Part shown: in pieces, positions 1 through 6,685 of the stretch | How the letters are laid out: each line of letters starts with the position of its first letter | How positions within the stretch are numbered: the first letter of the stretch is position 1 | Assembly: GCA_000998425.1 (NCBI GenBank) | Contig: LCDG01000002.1 | Span: 1 to 34,910 of the forward strand | From: Candidatus Nomurabacteria bacterium GW2011_GWC2_42_20 | Lineage (GTDB): Bacteria; Patescibacteriota; Minisyncoccia; Phycocordibacterales; UBA1550 | Reading direction: 5' to 3' | Length of the DNA stretch: 34,910 nt | Made by a program: the position numbers and the translations under genes | Notes under the pieces: model-generated | Seen by the model: only the letters and a program-made list of their open reading frames with translations | Told to the model about the DNA's origin: nothing | Database searches by the model: none

Positions 1-68
1 ATCCAGAGTGATAGTACTAAAAACTTCTTTCCTATGCTTGGTTTTATTTCATCTGGTTCCACGCTTCT

Positions 69-126
69 AGTTTACCTTTAATTACCCCCCAACCGCAAGG
101 GGTCGAGGTGTGATGTGTGTGGATAA
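69..126 (-). promoter_or_regulatory. Conserved surface-gene-type promoter block, copy 1
   Basis: Read on the minus strand, a TTATCCACA site (118-126) is followed after 19 nt by TTGCGG (93-98), an 18-nt spacer containing G6, and TAAACT (69-74). The same three boxes with identical spacing recur at 23223-23280. Transcription would run leftwards to a gene outside the window; no start codon with an open frame is visible in 1-68. The rest of 1-196, including the stretch downstream of map, shows no other gene or clear terminator. Promoter function is inferred from conservation of boxes and spacing. Confidence 0.5.
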
Positions 127-196
127 CTCGATAATAGTCCGACTGAAAAATATAGGTCATTAAGCAACTTCATAAAATAGTTTCTCTCAGAACGAA

Positions 197-970
197 TTAC
201 CGTTTCGTCAGAATCTCTGCATCTCCGTCAGTTATCAAAATTGTGTGCTCAAAATGCGCAGAACGCTTGTGGTCTTTTGTCACATAAGTATAACCATCTG
301 GCATGAGTTTTATATATCGTGTACCCTCGTTCACAATAGGCTCAAGCGCTATTACCATTCCTGGCTTCAAACGCATGCCTTGCCCACGCTCACCGTAATT
401 CGCAATATGAGGATCCTCGTGCTGACTGTACCCAACTCCATGACCACCAAGCTCCTCAACCACTACAAAACCGTGCTCTTTTACATATTTTTCAATAGCA
501 TATCCAATATCGCCAATGGTGTTTCCAGTGCGCGCCGCGCCGATACCAGCTACAAGGGCTCCCTCTGTGGCAGAAATGAGTCGTTTTGCGATGTCGTCAA
601 TTTTCCCAACTGGCACTGTAAGAGCGGAATCTGTAAAAAATCCTTTGTGTTTGACACCAGTATCAATGCTTACAATATCACCCTCTTTTAGAACACGGTT
701 TCCGCCAATACCATGCACAACTTCATCATTTACTGATACACACAGAGTACTCGGGTAAGCAGTATGCGCTCCCTCTGGTTGATAATGCAAAAAAGCTGGC
801 TCATCTCCTCCTTCTCGTATCAACTTTTCTGCGAGTTGGTCGAGTTCATTTGTAGTGACACCTGGTGCAACACTGTCGCGCACAGTAGACAAAACGCGCG
901 AGAGACGCCTGCCACCTTCGCGGAGAACTTCAATTTCTTCTTTTGTTTTTATTAGTCCATTTTTTGCCAT
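197..970 (-). CDS. map: Type I methionine aminopeptidase
   Basis: This 257-aa cytosolic metalloprotease removes the initiator methionine from nascent proteins. The pita-bread fold signature is complete: H86 in the VHGIG segment, and metal ligands D103, D114, H177 (GGHGVG), E210 (ALEP) and E241 (AHFEHT). Length is typical of short type I enzymes without an N-terminal zinc or linker extension. It is the last visible gene of the spc-type operon, 38 nt after adk, the classic secY-adk-map order. The ATG start follows adk directly and has no Shine-Dalgarno sequence. The usual following genes (infA, rpmJ, rpsM) do not follow in the remaining 196 nt. Confidence 0.96.
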   Translation of the reverse strand: MAKNGLIKTKEEIEVLREGGRRLSRVLSTVRDSVAPGVTTNELDQLAEKLIREGGDEPAFLHYQPEGAHTAYPSTLCVSVNDEVVHGIGGNRVLKEGDIVSIDTGVKHKGFFTDSALTVPVGKIDDIAKRLISATEGALVAGIGAARTGNTIGDIGYAIEKYVKEHGFVVVEELGGHGVGYSQHEDPHIANYGERGQGMRLKPGMVIALEPIVNEGTRYIKLMPDGYTYVTKDHKRSAHFEHTILITDGDAEILTKR

Positions 971-1008
971 CTTAGTTTTTAAGATTTACTAAACTCAGTC
1001 TTTAATAA

Positions 1009-1602
1009 TTAGAGGTCAAGCCCGTTCTTAATATCATTAAAAACTTCGTCTGGTGTTTGCTCGCCGTTAATTTCTAGAAAACGATATGATGAATCACTAC
1101 GATAATGGTCAATGGCCGGAACGACGTCCTTTGTAAAAAATGCCAGCCTCCTTGCCACAACTTCGTCACTTATGTCATCCGCACGACCGCGCCCGCGCAA
1201 GCGTTCCTCCGCCCACTCCTGTGATACATTTAGAAAAATTACTGTTGGATTCTTTCGTTCATAAAAAGGGAGCGCTGTATCAAGAATATTTGCCTCAATG
1301 ATTGAGCGTGGCATACCATCAAAAACAATATGCTCACCCCCACGAATCTTTTCAATAAAAAGATGTGACCAGATCCACACGGCAAGGAAGTCCGGTTGAC
1401 GACCCCCCAAATCATTCACTTTACGCGCAAGCTCCCACGTATACCCAGAATCCTTGATATGCCGACGAAAATGGTCGCCTGTTTCAATGTAGAGAATTGG
1501 GTTTTCTGGAGTTTTCTCTGTGAGAAACTTTTGGAGCATACCCGACTGCATCCCTTTTCCTGCCCCTGAGCGTCCGATAAATATAACTGTCTGAAGTTCC
1601 AT
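1009..1602 (-). CDS. adk: Adenylate kinase (nucleoside monophosphate kinase)
   Basis: A 197-aa cytosolic kinase expected to interconvert ATP + AMP and 2 ADP. The P-loop is at residues 10-17 (GRSGAGKG) followed by MQ. The usual family form is GxPGxGKGTQ, so two normally conserved positions differ. The substrate segment reads DGMPRS (95-100) where DGFPR is usual, and a short LID-like stretch with RGR and ADD follows at 137-143, without zinc cysteines. Position between secY and map supports adk, although the divergent P-loop leaves room for a related NMP kinase. No Shine-Dalgarno sequence precedes the ATG. Confidence 0.88.
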   Translation of the reverse strand: MELQTVIFIGRSGAGKGMQSGMLQKFLTEKTPENPILYIETGDHFRRHIKDSGYTWELARKVNDLGGRQPDFLAVWIWSHLFIEKIRGGEHIVFDGMPRSIIEANILDTALPFYERKNPTVIFLNVSQEWAEERLRGRGRADDISDEVVARRLAFFTKDVVPAIDHYRSDSSYRFLEINGEQTPDEVFNDIKNGLDL

Positions 1603-1655
1603 TTTGCCAGTGTATCAAGAAATCTTGAAGAAAACAAAGATGGAAAATTGGACTT

Positions 1656-2927
1656 TTAGTACTCCCTCATCGTTATCTGAGCATCAATCTTTTTTACAAG
1701 ATCAAGAACAACAGAAACAATAATAAGAAGAGCGGTACCTCCAATCGATAGGCTGGCAATCTTTGTAAGGTTTTGCATAACTAGAGGCAAAACAGCAATA
1801 AGTCCAAGGAATACTGCTCCGACGAGTGTGATTCGAGTTAGTATTTTTGAAAGATACTCTGCTGTTGATGCACCCGGACGAATACCTGGGATGAATGCTC
1901 CATTCTTTTGAAGGTTGTTTGAAATAGCCTCTGGGTCAAATGTAACTGCCGTATAAAAGAATGTAAATACAAATACAAGACCAAAGTAAAGCGCGCCATT
2001 TATCCATACATTTGAAAGCACTTTTTGTATAAAGATTGCAACTGTTTGAATAGTTCCCTCACCCATAGTTGATAGAGCGTTTGCAACAACTGTTGGGAAA
2101 ACTAAAATGGAAAGCGCAAAAATAATTGGAATAACGCCTGCCTGGTTTAGACGAAGTGGAAGGTATGTCATTGTACCACCAGTCGTATGGTTACCACGAA
2201 CCTGCTTTGCATATGTAATAGGCACTGGGCGTTCTGCTTCTGTCATGTAAACGACTGCTCCTATGAGCAGAATCGTTGAAACAAGAGCGGCAATATATAC
2301 AGGGATTTGTGATACATCAAACGAGAACAAAAGCTGCCCAACAGTTGCGGGAATACTTGAAACGATACCAGCGAAAATAAGTAAAGAAACACCGTTGCCG
2401 ATACCAAACTCTGAGATAAGCTCTCCAATCCACATAAGAAGCATTGAACCAGCCGCAACAATAATCGTATTTGTAAAAATCTCAAAAGGAGTAAGTCCTA
2501 CAAGAATCCCCTGCTGTGTTAAATATGCAATAAGTCCATAACCCTGCATTAGAGAAAGTGGCACAGTAAGCAAACGTGAGTACTGAGTCATTTTACGTCG
2601 ACCCATTTCTCCTTCCTCGCTCTGCATCTGCTTGATCTTTGGCGACATCATCGTCAAAAGTTGCATAATAATAGACGCGGTAATGTATGGCCCGACACCG
2701 AGCATCACAATAGAAACCGCAGAGAGGCCACCTCCAGTAAGGAGGTTCAGGAAGCCGAGAGCCTGATCATTCGCAAGGAGCGCACCTATGTTTTGTCCTG
2801 CAGCTGCTGGGATAGGAATGTTCGCAAGCAAGCGAAAGATTACAAGCGCGACAAGTACAAAAAGTACTTTGCGACGAAGCGTGCTATCTTGCACAATCAT
2901 CTTTAGTTTGCGAACAAGTGTTTCCAT
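1656..2927 (-). CDS. secY: Preprotein translocase subunit SecY
   Basis: A 423-aa polytopic inner-membrane protein that forms the protein-conducting channel with SecE and SecG. About ten hydrophobic membrane segments can be seen. The N-terminal stretch up to LFVLVALVIFRLLANIPIP and the plug-side GGGLSAVSIVMLGVGPYITASI region are typical. The C-terminal part has the PGIRPG cytosolic loop characteristic of bacterial SecY. Length is normal. It starts 6 nt after the rplO stop and is cotranscribed with the ribosomal genes. It would serve export of the surface proteins encoded elsewhere in the window. Confidence 0.97.
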   Translation of the reverse strand: METLVRKLKMIVQDSTLRRKVLFVLVALVIFRLLANIPIPAAAGQNIGALLANDQALGFLNLLTGGGLSAVSIVMLGVGPYITASIIMQLLTMMSPKIKQMQSEEGEMGRRKMTQYSRLLTVPLSLMQGYGLIAYLTQQGILVGLTPFEIFTNTIIVAAGSMLLMWIGELISEFGIGNGVSLLIFAGIVSSIPATVGQLLFSFDVSQIPVYIAALVSTILLIGAVVYMTEAERPVPITYAKQVRGNHTTGGTMTYLPLRLNQAGVIPIIFALSILVFPTVVANALSTMGEGTIQTVAIFIQKVLSNVWINGALYFGLVFVFTFFYTAVTFDPEAISNNLQKNGAFIPGIRPGASTAEYLSKILTRITLVGAVFLGLIAVLPLVMQNLTKIASLSIGGTALLIIVSVVLDLVKKIDAQITMREY

Positions 2928-2933
2928 AGGAAT

Positions 2934-3380
2934 TTATTTTACAGTACCTCCAAGTTTTTCTACAGCTGTCTTTGCAGACTCTGAAATCAAACATCCTCGA
3001 ATATCGAGCTTTTTGTCCAGAACACCAGAACCAAGAATCTTTATAATAGGAACCTTGTTTCCTTTTTTCTCAACAAGAGAATGCTCGAGCAAGACCTTTG
3101 GGGTAACACGGTCACCTGCTTTAAATTCAAGATTTAGAATTCCAAGATTCAAAACAACGTAGTGCGTAAACTCAGTCTTAAATTGATTGCGAGATACTCC
3201 TTCTCCGCGAAGCTTTGGGAGCTTCTTAATAGTGTCACGCATTTGTGGGCGCTTGCGGTGTCCAGCGCGTGCGTCCTGACCTTTTGTTCCGCGTCCAGAT
3301 GTCTTGCCACGCTTACCTCCACGTCCAACAACCTTCTTTACGGCGCGTGGCTTTCTTGTTTTTACTTCATGTGCTTGCAT
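2934..3380 (-). CDS. rplO: 50S ribosomal protein L15 (uL15)
   Basis: A 148-aa large-subunit protein. The basic glycine-rich N-terminus (VGRGGKRGKTSGRGTKGQDARAG) is diagnostic, followed by the compact C-terminal domain with the ILGSGVLDKKLDIRG motif. It follows rpsE with only 15 nt between them, so the rpmD (uL30) gene that usually lies between them is absent, as is known for CPR bacteria. No Shine-Dalgarno sequence is seen upstream of the ATG. Confidence 0.97.
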   Translation of the reverse strand: MQAHEVKTRKPRAVKKVVGRGGKRGKTSGRGTKGQDARAGHRKRPQMRDTIKKLPKLRGEGVSRNQFKTEFTHYVVLNLGILNLEFKAGDRVTPKVLLEHSLVEKKGNKVPIIKILGSGVLDKKLDIRGCLISESAKTAVEKLGGTVK

Positions 3381-3395
3381 AGTAGTATTATTTAA

Positions 3396-4109
3396 TTAGC
3401 TGTTGGCCTTCTCTACAGTAGCAACCTTTGAGGCGATGCCAGCTTTGGCGCGTAGCTGCTCCAAGGCCTTTATTGTAGCGCGCGCATTGTTGAGCTTGTT
3501 CTTTGAGCCAGAAAGGATTTTTGCGCGAACATCCTTGATACCAGCTAACTCAAGCACATTACGTACCGAGCTTCCAGCAACCATACCGCGACCCTTTGCT
3601 GGCATAATCATTACAGTTGCAGATGATTCCTTTGCTTCCACTTCATGAGGAATCATCATACCACTTGTAAGGAGGACTTTGATCATGTTCTTTTTTGCAT
3701 TCTTTGTAGCCTTTTCAATAGCAAGCGCTGTGTCAGACGCCTTACCGATACCAACACCAACAGAACCCTTACGGTTTCCAGCAACAAGAGCTACAGAAAA
3801 TGCGAAACGGCGACCGCCAGCAACAACGCGAGTTACGCGACGAATCTGAATGAGTTTATTATCAAACTCTGGCTTCACACGCTCAAAACCAGCGCCACCG
3901 CGGCCACCGCGTGGTGAACCACCCTTGCGAGCTCCTGCGCCACCGCGAGCAGGTCCTCTGGAAGATGACGCTCCACGTGCGCCACCAAATGATGGGCGGG
4001 CTGAAGAAGTCCCAGTCTTTGTTGTAGTTACTGGAGCCACTTGGGCAGTTGTTTCAGAATCAGCTGATTCTCTGCTTGGCCGTAAACTTTTTTGTGTTGT
4101 CTCTGTCAT
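3396..4109 (-). CDS. rpsE: 30S ribosomal protein S5 (uS5) with RGG-rich N-terminal extension
   Basis: The product is 237 aa, against about 165 aa in most bacteria. Residues from about 79 onward match uS5: the dsRNA-binding-like domain starting at VKPEFDNKLIQIRRVTRV, the VGVGIGKA loop, and the C-terminal GMVAGSSVRNVLELAGI segment. The first ~75 residues are extra: an acidic/threonine stretch (1-37) and then a low-complexity Gly/Arg/Ser/Ala region (38-74) with repeated RGG-like units. The ATG at 4109 is the first in frame after the rplR stop, and the GC-rich extension is open throughout. The tail may contact RNA; its role is unknown. Confidence 0.95.
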   Translation of the reverse strand: MTETTQKSLRPSRESADSETTAQVAPVTTTKTGTSSARPSFGGARGASSSRGPARGGAGARKGGSPRGGRGGAGFERVKPEFDNKLIQIRRVTRVVAGGRRFAFSVALVAGNRKGSVGVGIGKASDTALAIEKATKNAKKNMIKVLLTSGMMIPHEVEAKESSATVMIMPAKGRGMVAGSSVRNVLELAGIKDVRAKILSGSKNKLNNARATIKALEQLRAKAGIASKVATVEKANS

Positions 4110-4126
4110 AAAATTATTAAATGAAA

Positions 4127-4477
4127 CTAAAATATTAGTCCTCCCTCGCGTGCACCATCTGCGAATGCTCGGACACGACCAGTGTAGATAAATCCTCCAC
4201 GATCAAACACAACCGTAGATATCCCCTTTGCTTTTGCGCTCTTTGCTAGAGCATCGCCTGCAAGCTTTGCGCGCTCTGTCTTTGTCTTCCCTTTTAGGCC
4301 AAGATCTGACACAGCAGAAAGCGTGTTGCCTTTTGTGTCATCGATGATCTGTGCGTAAATATAGCTGTTTGACTTGAAAATTGCTAGGCGAGGTCGCTCT
4401 GATGTACCAGAAACCTTTGCCCGGATGCGGTTGTGGCGACGTGTACGCTGTTCGTTTTTTGTTAGTTTTGTAGTCAT
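4127..4477 (-). CDS. rplR: 50S ribosomal protein L18 (uL18)
   Basis: A 116-aa 5S rRNA-binding protein of the central protuberance. The basic N-terminus ([25 protein letters not shown]) and the C-terminal [24 protein letters not shown] are canonical. Length is normal. It lies between rplF and rpsE in standard order with short spacers. No Shine-Dalgarno sequence precedes the ATG. Confidence 0.97.
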   Translation of the reverse strand: MTTKLTKNEQRTRRHNRIRAKVSGTSERPRLAIFKSNSYIYAQIIDDTKGNTLSAVSDLGLKGKTKTERAKLAGDALAKSAKAKGISTVVFDRGGFIYTGRVRAFADGAREGGLIF

Positions 4478-4497
4478 GATAGTAAATTATCTAAATG

Positions 4498-5031
4498 TTA
4501 TGCAGACTTCTTGCCTTGCTTGCGACGAACAACCTCTGTGCCGTAACGAATACCCTTCCCTTTGTATGGCTCTGGCTTCTTCTTTGCGCGAATCTGCGCT
4601 GCGAACTGCCCGACAGACTCCTTGTTAATCGACGAAAGTGTAAGTACGTTTTTCTCAACCAAAACCTTTACATCTTTTGGTATCTCCATAGGAACTTTGT
4701 GTGAAAAACCAAGACTAAATACAAGTGTGTTTCCTTGCGCCTCAACCTTGTATCCTACACCTTCAATAATAAGCTTCTTTGCAAATGCTGTGTTTACTCC
4801 TGCAACCATATTTACGAGATGTGACGCGTACGTACCCCATAGAGCTCGAGCCTCCTTTGAACTATTCTTTGGAGAAAACGAGATTGTATTCCCTTCAACC
4901 TTGATATCAACAGGACCAGAAAAGTCGCGAGTAAGCTCACCCAAAGGACCCTTCACAGTAAACACTGTGTCGTTTTGAGTGACGGTTGTACCCGTCGGAA
5001 TCGTTACGCCTTTTTTTCCAATTCTTGACAT
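4498..5031 (-). CDS. rplF: 50S ribosomal protein L6 (uL6)
   Basis: A 177-aa large-subunit protein that binds 23S rRNA near the factor-binding site. It begins MSRIGKKGVTIPTG, has the duplicated uL6 fold, and ends with the conserved KPEPYKGKGIRYGTEVVRRKQGKK signature. Length matches the family. It starts 11 nt after rpsH and is followed by rplR. Confidence 0.97.
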   Translation of the reverse strand: MSRIGKKGVTIPTGTTVTQNDTVFTVKGPLGELTRDFSGPVDIKVEGNTISFSPKNSSKEARALWGTYASHLVNMVAGVNTAFAKKLIIEGVGYKVEAQGNTLVFSLGFSHKVPMEIPKDVKVLVEKNVLTLSSINKESVGQFAAQIRAKKKPEPYKGKGIRYGTEVVRRKQGKKSA

Positions 5032-5042
5032 ATAAGTATTAA

Positions 5043-5432
5043 TTACCAGATTTTAAAGAGTGCCTCACCACCGACCTGCCCCTTTTTTGCATCACCCCCA
5101 GTCATAATGCCTTTTGGAGTTGACATAATCATCAAGCCAAAACCATTTTTAATAGGTTTGATCTCCTCTGCTTTCAAATAAAAACGACGTGATGGCTTTG
5201 ACATACGCGCAACATCTACAACACGTGGCTTCTTCCCCTCGTATGCAATGCCGACCTCTAGCGTCTTTTGAACCTTCTTGCCTTTTTTTGCATACGAGGC
5301 AATGTACCCTTCAGTAAAAAGAACCTTTGCGATAGCCTCTTTTAGGTTTGAGAAAGGCATCTCGACAATATCCTTGCCGGCGTTACCTCCGTTCTTAATG
5401 CGTATAAGCATGTCTGCGATTGGGTCGTGCAT
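5043..5432 (-). CDS. rpsH: 30S ribosomal protein S8 (uS8)
   Basis: A 129-aa small-subunit protein that binds the central domain of 16S rRNA. It begins with the typical HDPIADMLIRIKNG, and the middle contains SKPSRRFYLKAEEIKP. The C-terminal half has the family pattern NGFGLMIMSTPKGIMTGGDA. In E. coli uS8 represses the spc operon at a site before rplE-rpsH. Here the break between rplE and rpsN and the leader hairpin at 5671-5700 make the rpsN leader the place to look for such control. Confidence 0.96.
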   Translation of the reverse strand: MHDPIADMLIRIKNGGNAGKDIVEMPFSNLKEAIAKVLFTEGYIASYAKKGKKVQKTLEVGIAYEGKKPRVVDVARMSKPSRRFYLKAEEIKPIKNGFGLMIMSTPKGIMTGGDAKKGQVGGEALFKIW

Positions 5433-5444
5433 AATAGTATAGGA

Positions 5445-5630
5445 TTACCAAGAAGACTTTTTAACTCCAGGAATCTTGCCGTCATTGGCAAGCTCACGGA
5501 AGCAAATACGGCAAAGATCAAAATCGCGCATATAACCACGTCGACGACTGCAGTTGAAACAGCGACGTACTGTACGTGAACTGAATTTTGGCACCTTTGC
5601 GGCGCGTGCGGTTACTGATGTTTTTGCCAT
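5445..5630 (-). CDS. rpsN: 30S ribosomal protein S14 type Z (uS14, zinc-binding)
   Basis: A 61-aa zinc form of uS14. Two CxxC pairs (C24/C27 and C40/C43) make a zinc ribbon around the conserved RRRGYMRDFDLCRICF segment, and the C-terminus PGVKKSSW is canonical. The frame is open upstream to 5762, but the start at 5630 (MAKTSV) gives the family length, and the extra stretch would overlap the promoter. It is the first gene of the downstream part of the broken spc operon. A promoter, about 98 nt of leader and a stable hairpin precede it. Confidence 0.96.
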   Translation of the reverse strand: MAKTSVTARAAKVPKFSSRTVRRCFNCSRRRGYMRDFDLCRICFRELANDGKIPGVKKSSW

Positions 5631-5670
5631 AATTAAAATATGGGGTTTCTGCCAATATCGCGTGTTAATT

Positions 5671-5700
5671 CTTTTTAAAACGAAACCTCGCTTTAAAAAG
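5671..5700 (-). promoter_or_regulatory. Hairpin in the rpsN leader
   Basis: In the minus-strand transcript a 12-bp stem (CTTTTTAAAGCG pairing with CGTTTTAAAAAG through one G-U) encloses a 6-nt AGGTTT loop. It lies about 40 nt before the rpsN ATG and downstream of the promoter at 5735-5762. It is not followed by a T-run, so it is not an obvious terminator. A ribosomal-protein feedback site is one possibility. Confidence 0.4.
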
Positions 5701-5734
5701 GAGAAGCACGGATTGCTCAAAAACCCGTATGAGC

Positions 5735-5762
5735 ATCCTAGCATATGAGGAAATAATGTCAA
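5735..5762 (-). promoter_or_regulatory. Promoter restarting the spc operon before rpsN
   Basis: On the minus strand a perfect -35 TTGACA (5757-5762) and -10 TAGGAT (5735-5740) are separated by 16 nt. TGC directly before the -10 makes it an extended -10. The sequence is nearly the same as the rpsS promoter at 10514-10541, sharing the TTGACATTATTTC beginning. It lies just downstream of the terminator at 5784-5809. Confidence 0.8.
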
Positions 5763-5783
5763 CCATTATTGAGGGTTCCAAAC

Positions 5784-5809
5784 AAAAAAGGCACCCTGGA
5801 GTGCCTTTT
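5784..5809 (-). terminator. Rho-independent terminator of the 83-aa gene
   Basis: A 9-bp stem (AAAAGGCAC / GTGCCTTTT) with a 6-nt loop, followed on the minus strand by TTTTTTG. It lies 17 nt after the stop of the gene at 5826-6077. Confidence 0.85.
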
Positions 5810-5825
5810 GGATGATAAATCAGAT

Positions 5826-6077
5826 TCAAGTGATGCGGAGGTGTCCGCAGAACACTGGGTGTTTCCGAATTTCAGCATGAAACCGCATAGCCCCGCGCCG
5901 AAACATTGATGCAAGGGTTTCTGAGCGGGTGTGATTTTTGTGCCCTGACAAGACGTCAGATGGTGGCGGACTGCCGGTTTTCAAAATATCAACGACACCA
6001 CATGGCGCATCGTGACGAACACGACCGATTTGCTGATGTCCAACTTGCTGGATTTGCCGAACTTCTTTTTTGAGCAT
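5826..6077 (-). CDS. Uncharacterised 83-aa basic protein, stand-alone cassette
   Basis: Not recognised. The ATG at 6077 is set by a strong Shine-Dalgarno sequence (AGGGAGAAAGTC before ATG); an in-frame upstream ATG would give 100 aa but has none. The protein is basic and rich in His, with Cys at positions 26 and 77, and has no hydrophobic segment or signal peptide. It has its own promoter (6128-6156) and terminator (5784-5809). It is therefore a monocistronic unit sitting inside the ribosomal superoperon between rplE and rpsN. Codon start style differs from the SD-less ribosomal genes around it. Function unknown; coding status rests on the SD, promoter and terminator. Confidence 0.6.
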   Translation of the reverse strand: MLKKEVRQIQQVGHQQIGRVRHDAPCGVVDILKTGSPPPSDVLSGHKNHTRSETLASMFRRGAMRFHAEIRKHPVFCGHLRIT

Positions 6078-6127
6078 GACTTTCTCCCTGTAAAGAACAT
6101 GTCCTCGCACATGCGACAACAGATTCA

Positions 6128-6156
6128 ATTATCCCACAAACAGATACTGAAAACAA
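6128..6156 (-). promoter_or_regulatory. Promoter of the 83-aa cassette gene
   Basis: On the minus strand TTGTTT (6151-6156), a 17-nt spacer and GATAAT (6128-6133) lie about 50 nt before the start codon and just downstream of the terminator at 6172-6195. The ATAATTGAAT at the -10 and beyond is shared with the neighbouring cassette promoter. Confidence 0.65.
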
Positions 6157-6171
6157 GCTTTTTCATGCGAC

Positions 6172-6195
6172 AAAAAAGGCGGCCGTATGGTCGCC
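6172..6195 (-). terminator. Rho-independent terminator of the 70-aa gene
   Basis: The minus strand folds GGCGACC / GGCCGCC with one mismatch around an ATAC loop and continues into TTTTTT. It lies about 45 nt after the stop of the gene at 6240-6452. Confidence 0.75.
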
Positions 6196-6239
6196 TCTCG
6201 AGGTAGGGTTGTTTTATTTTTATGTTTCAGTCAGTGTTG

Positions 6240-6452
6240 CTATGGGTGGAGACAACCGACACTGCCACTAGATGCAAAGAAGGCATCTCCGCCGACATTG
6301 CGCCCAGAGCTGTTTTCATTGTCCATTTTGCACCCATACAAACAAACTGGCGCTCCGTTGAATGCGAGTACATCTGGGCACCCATGATTTTCAAGATGCT
6401 CTGTCTCGAGGACTGTGTCATCCCCTAAGTTACGGATAGCTATTGCAGGCAT
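6240..6452 (-). CDS. Uncharacterised 70-aa Cys/Gly-containing protein, stand-alone cassette
   Basis: Not recognised. The start MPAIAIRNLGDD has a clear Shine-Dalgarno sequence (AAGGGAGAAATA before ATG). The C-terminal half is rich in Gly, Ser and Asn, and four cysteines are present (C25, C37, C41, C67; C37 and C41 form a CxxxC pair). No membrane segment is seen. It has its own promoter (6504-6533) and terminator (6172-6195), so it is a second monocistronic unit inserted between rplE and rpsN. An overlapping frame (6227-6421) lacks an SD and is less likely. A small metal- or disulfide-containing protein or a peptide precursor are possibilities only. Confidence 0.6.
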   Translation of the reverse strand: MPAIAIRNLGDDTVLETEHLENHGCPDVLAFNGAPVCLYGCKMDNENSSGRNVGGDAFFASSGSVGCLHP

Positions 6453-6503
6453 TATTTCTCCCTTAAACTAAAAGAACTCTTGAATACACCAAATGCGTAT
6501 TCA

Positions 6504-6533
6504 ATTATACAAATAGTGCCACTTTTGTGTAAA
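6504..6533 (-). promoter_or_regulatory. Promoter of the 70-aa cassette gene
   Basis: On the minus strand TTTACA (6528-6533), an 18-nt spacer and TATAAT (6504-6509) give a near-consensus sigma-70 type promoter, about 50 nt before the start codon at 6452. Confidence 0.7.
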
Positions 6534-6574
6534 AATGCAAGGGGGAATAGCCAAAGATCCTTGGCTAAAACAAA

Positions 6575-6681
6575 AACGTTTCATTTTAGATGCAGTACGC
6601 GAAGCAAGTTTTGTTGTTCAACGGAGCCGTACACGAGACAACAAAACGAAACGACAAAGTAATGCGCTAAAATGAAACGTT
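6575..6681 (-). repeat. Nested palindromic element A downstream of rplE
   Basis: Perfect 15-bp outer arms (AACGTTTCATTTTAG at 6575-6589, complement at 6667-6681) enclose a 77-nt insert (6590-6666) with its own smaller stem (TTTTGTTGT / ACAACAAAA). On the minus strand the outer arm runs into TTTTTGTTTT, so the outer hairpin could be the rplE terminator. The insert begins ATGCAGTACG, ends AATGCG and has the core GAGCCGTACACGA. The same ends and core with different stems occur in element C at 19191-19280, and the core also in B at 10577-10698. Confidence 0.7.
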
Positions 6682-6685
6682 ATTA

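Noticed and set aside
118-126. TTATCCACA as part of a replication origin
   Set aside because: Only three such sites, kilobases apart, no cluster, no AT-rich unwinding region and no dnaA or dnaN nearby; they lie at promoters instead.
5631-5762. N-terminal extension of S14 to 105 aa
   Set aside because: The added part would overlap the promoter and leader hairpin and has no similarity to uS14; the 61-aa form has the family length.
6227-6421. Overlapping 64-codon minus-strand frame inside the 70-aa gene
   Set aside because: It lacks an SD, while the 70-aa frame has a strong SD at the right distance.
6240-6452. Lanthipeptide-like or other RiPP precursor
   Set aside because: Cys and Gly content is suggestive, but no modification enzyme, leader-peptidase or exporter gene is near and no leader motif is recognised, so it is left as unknown.
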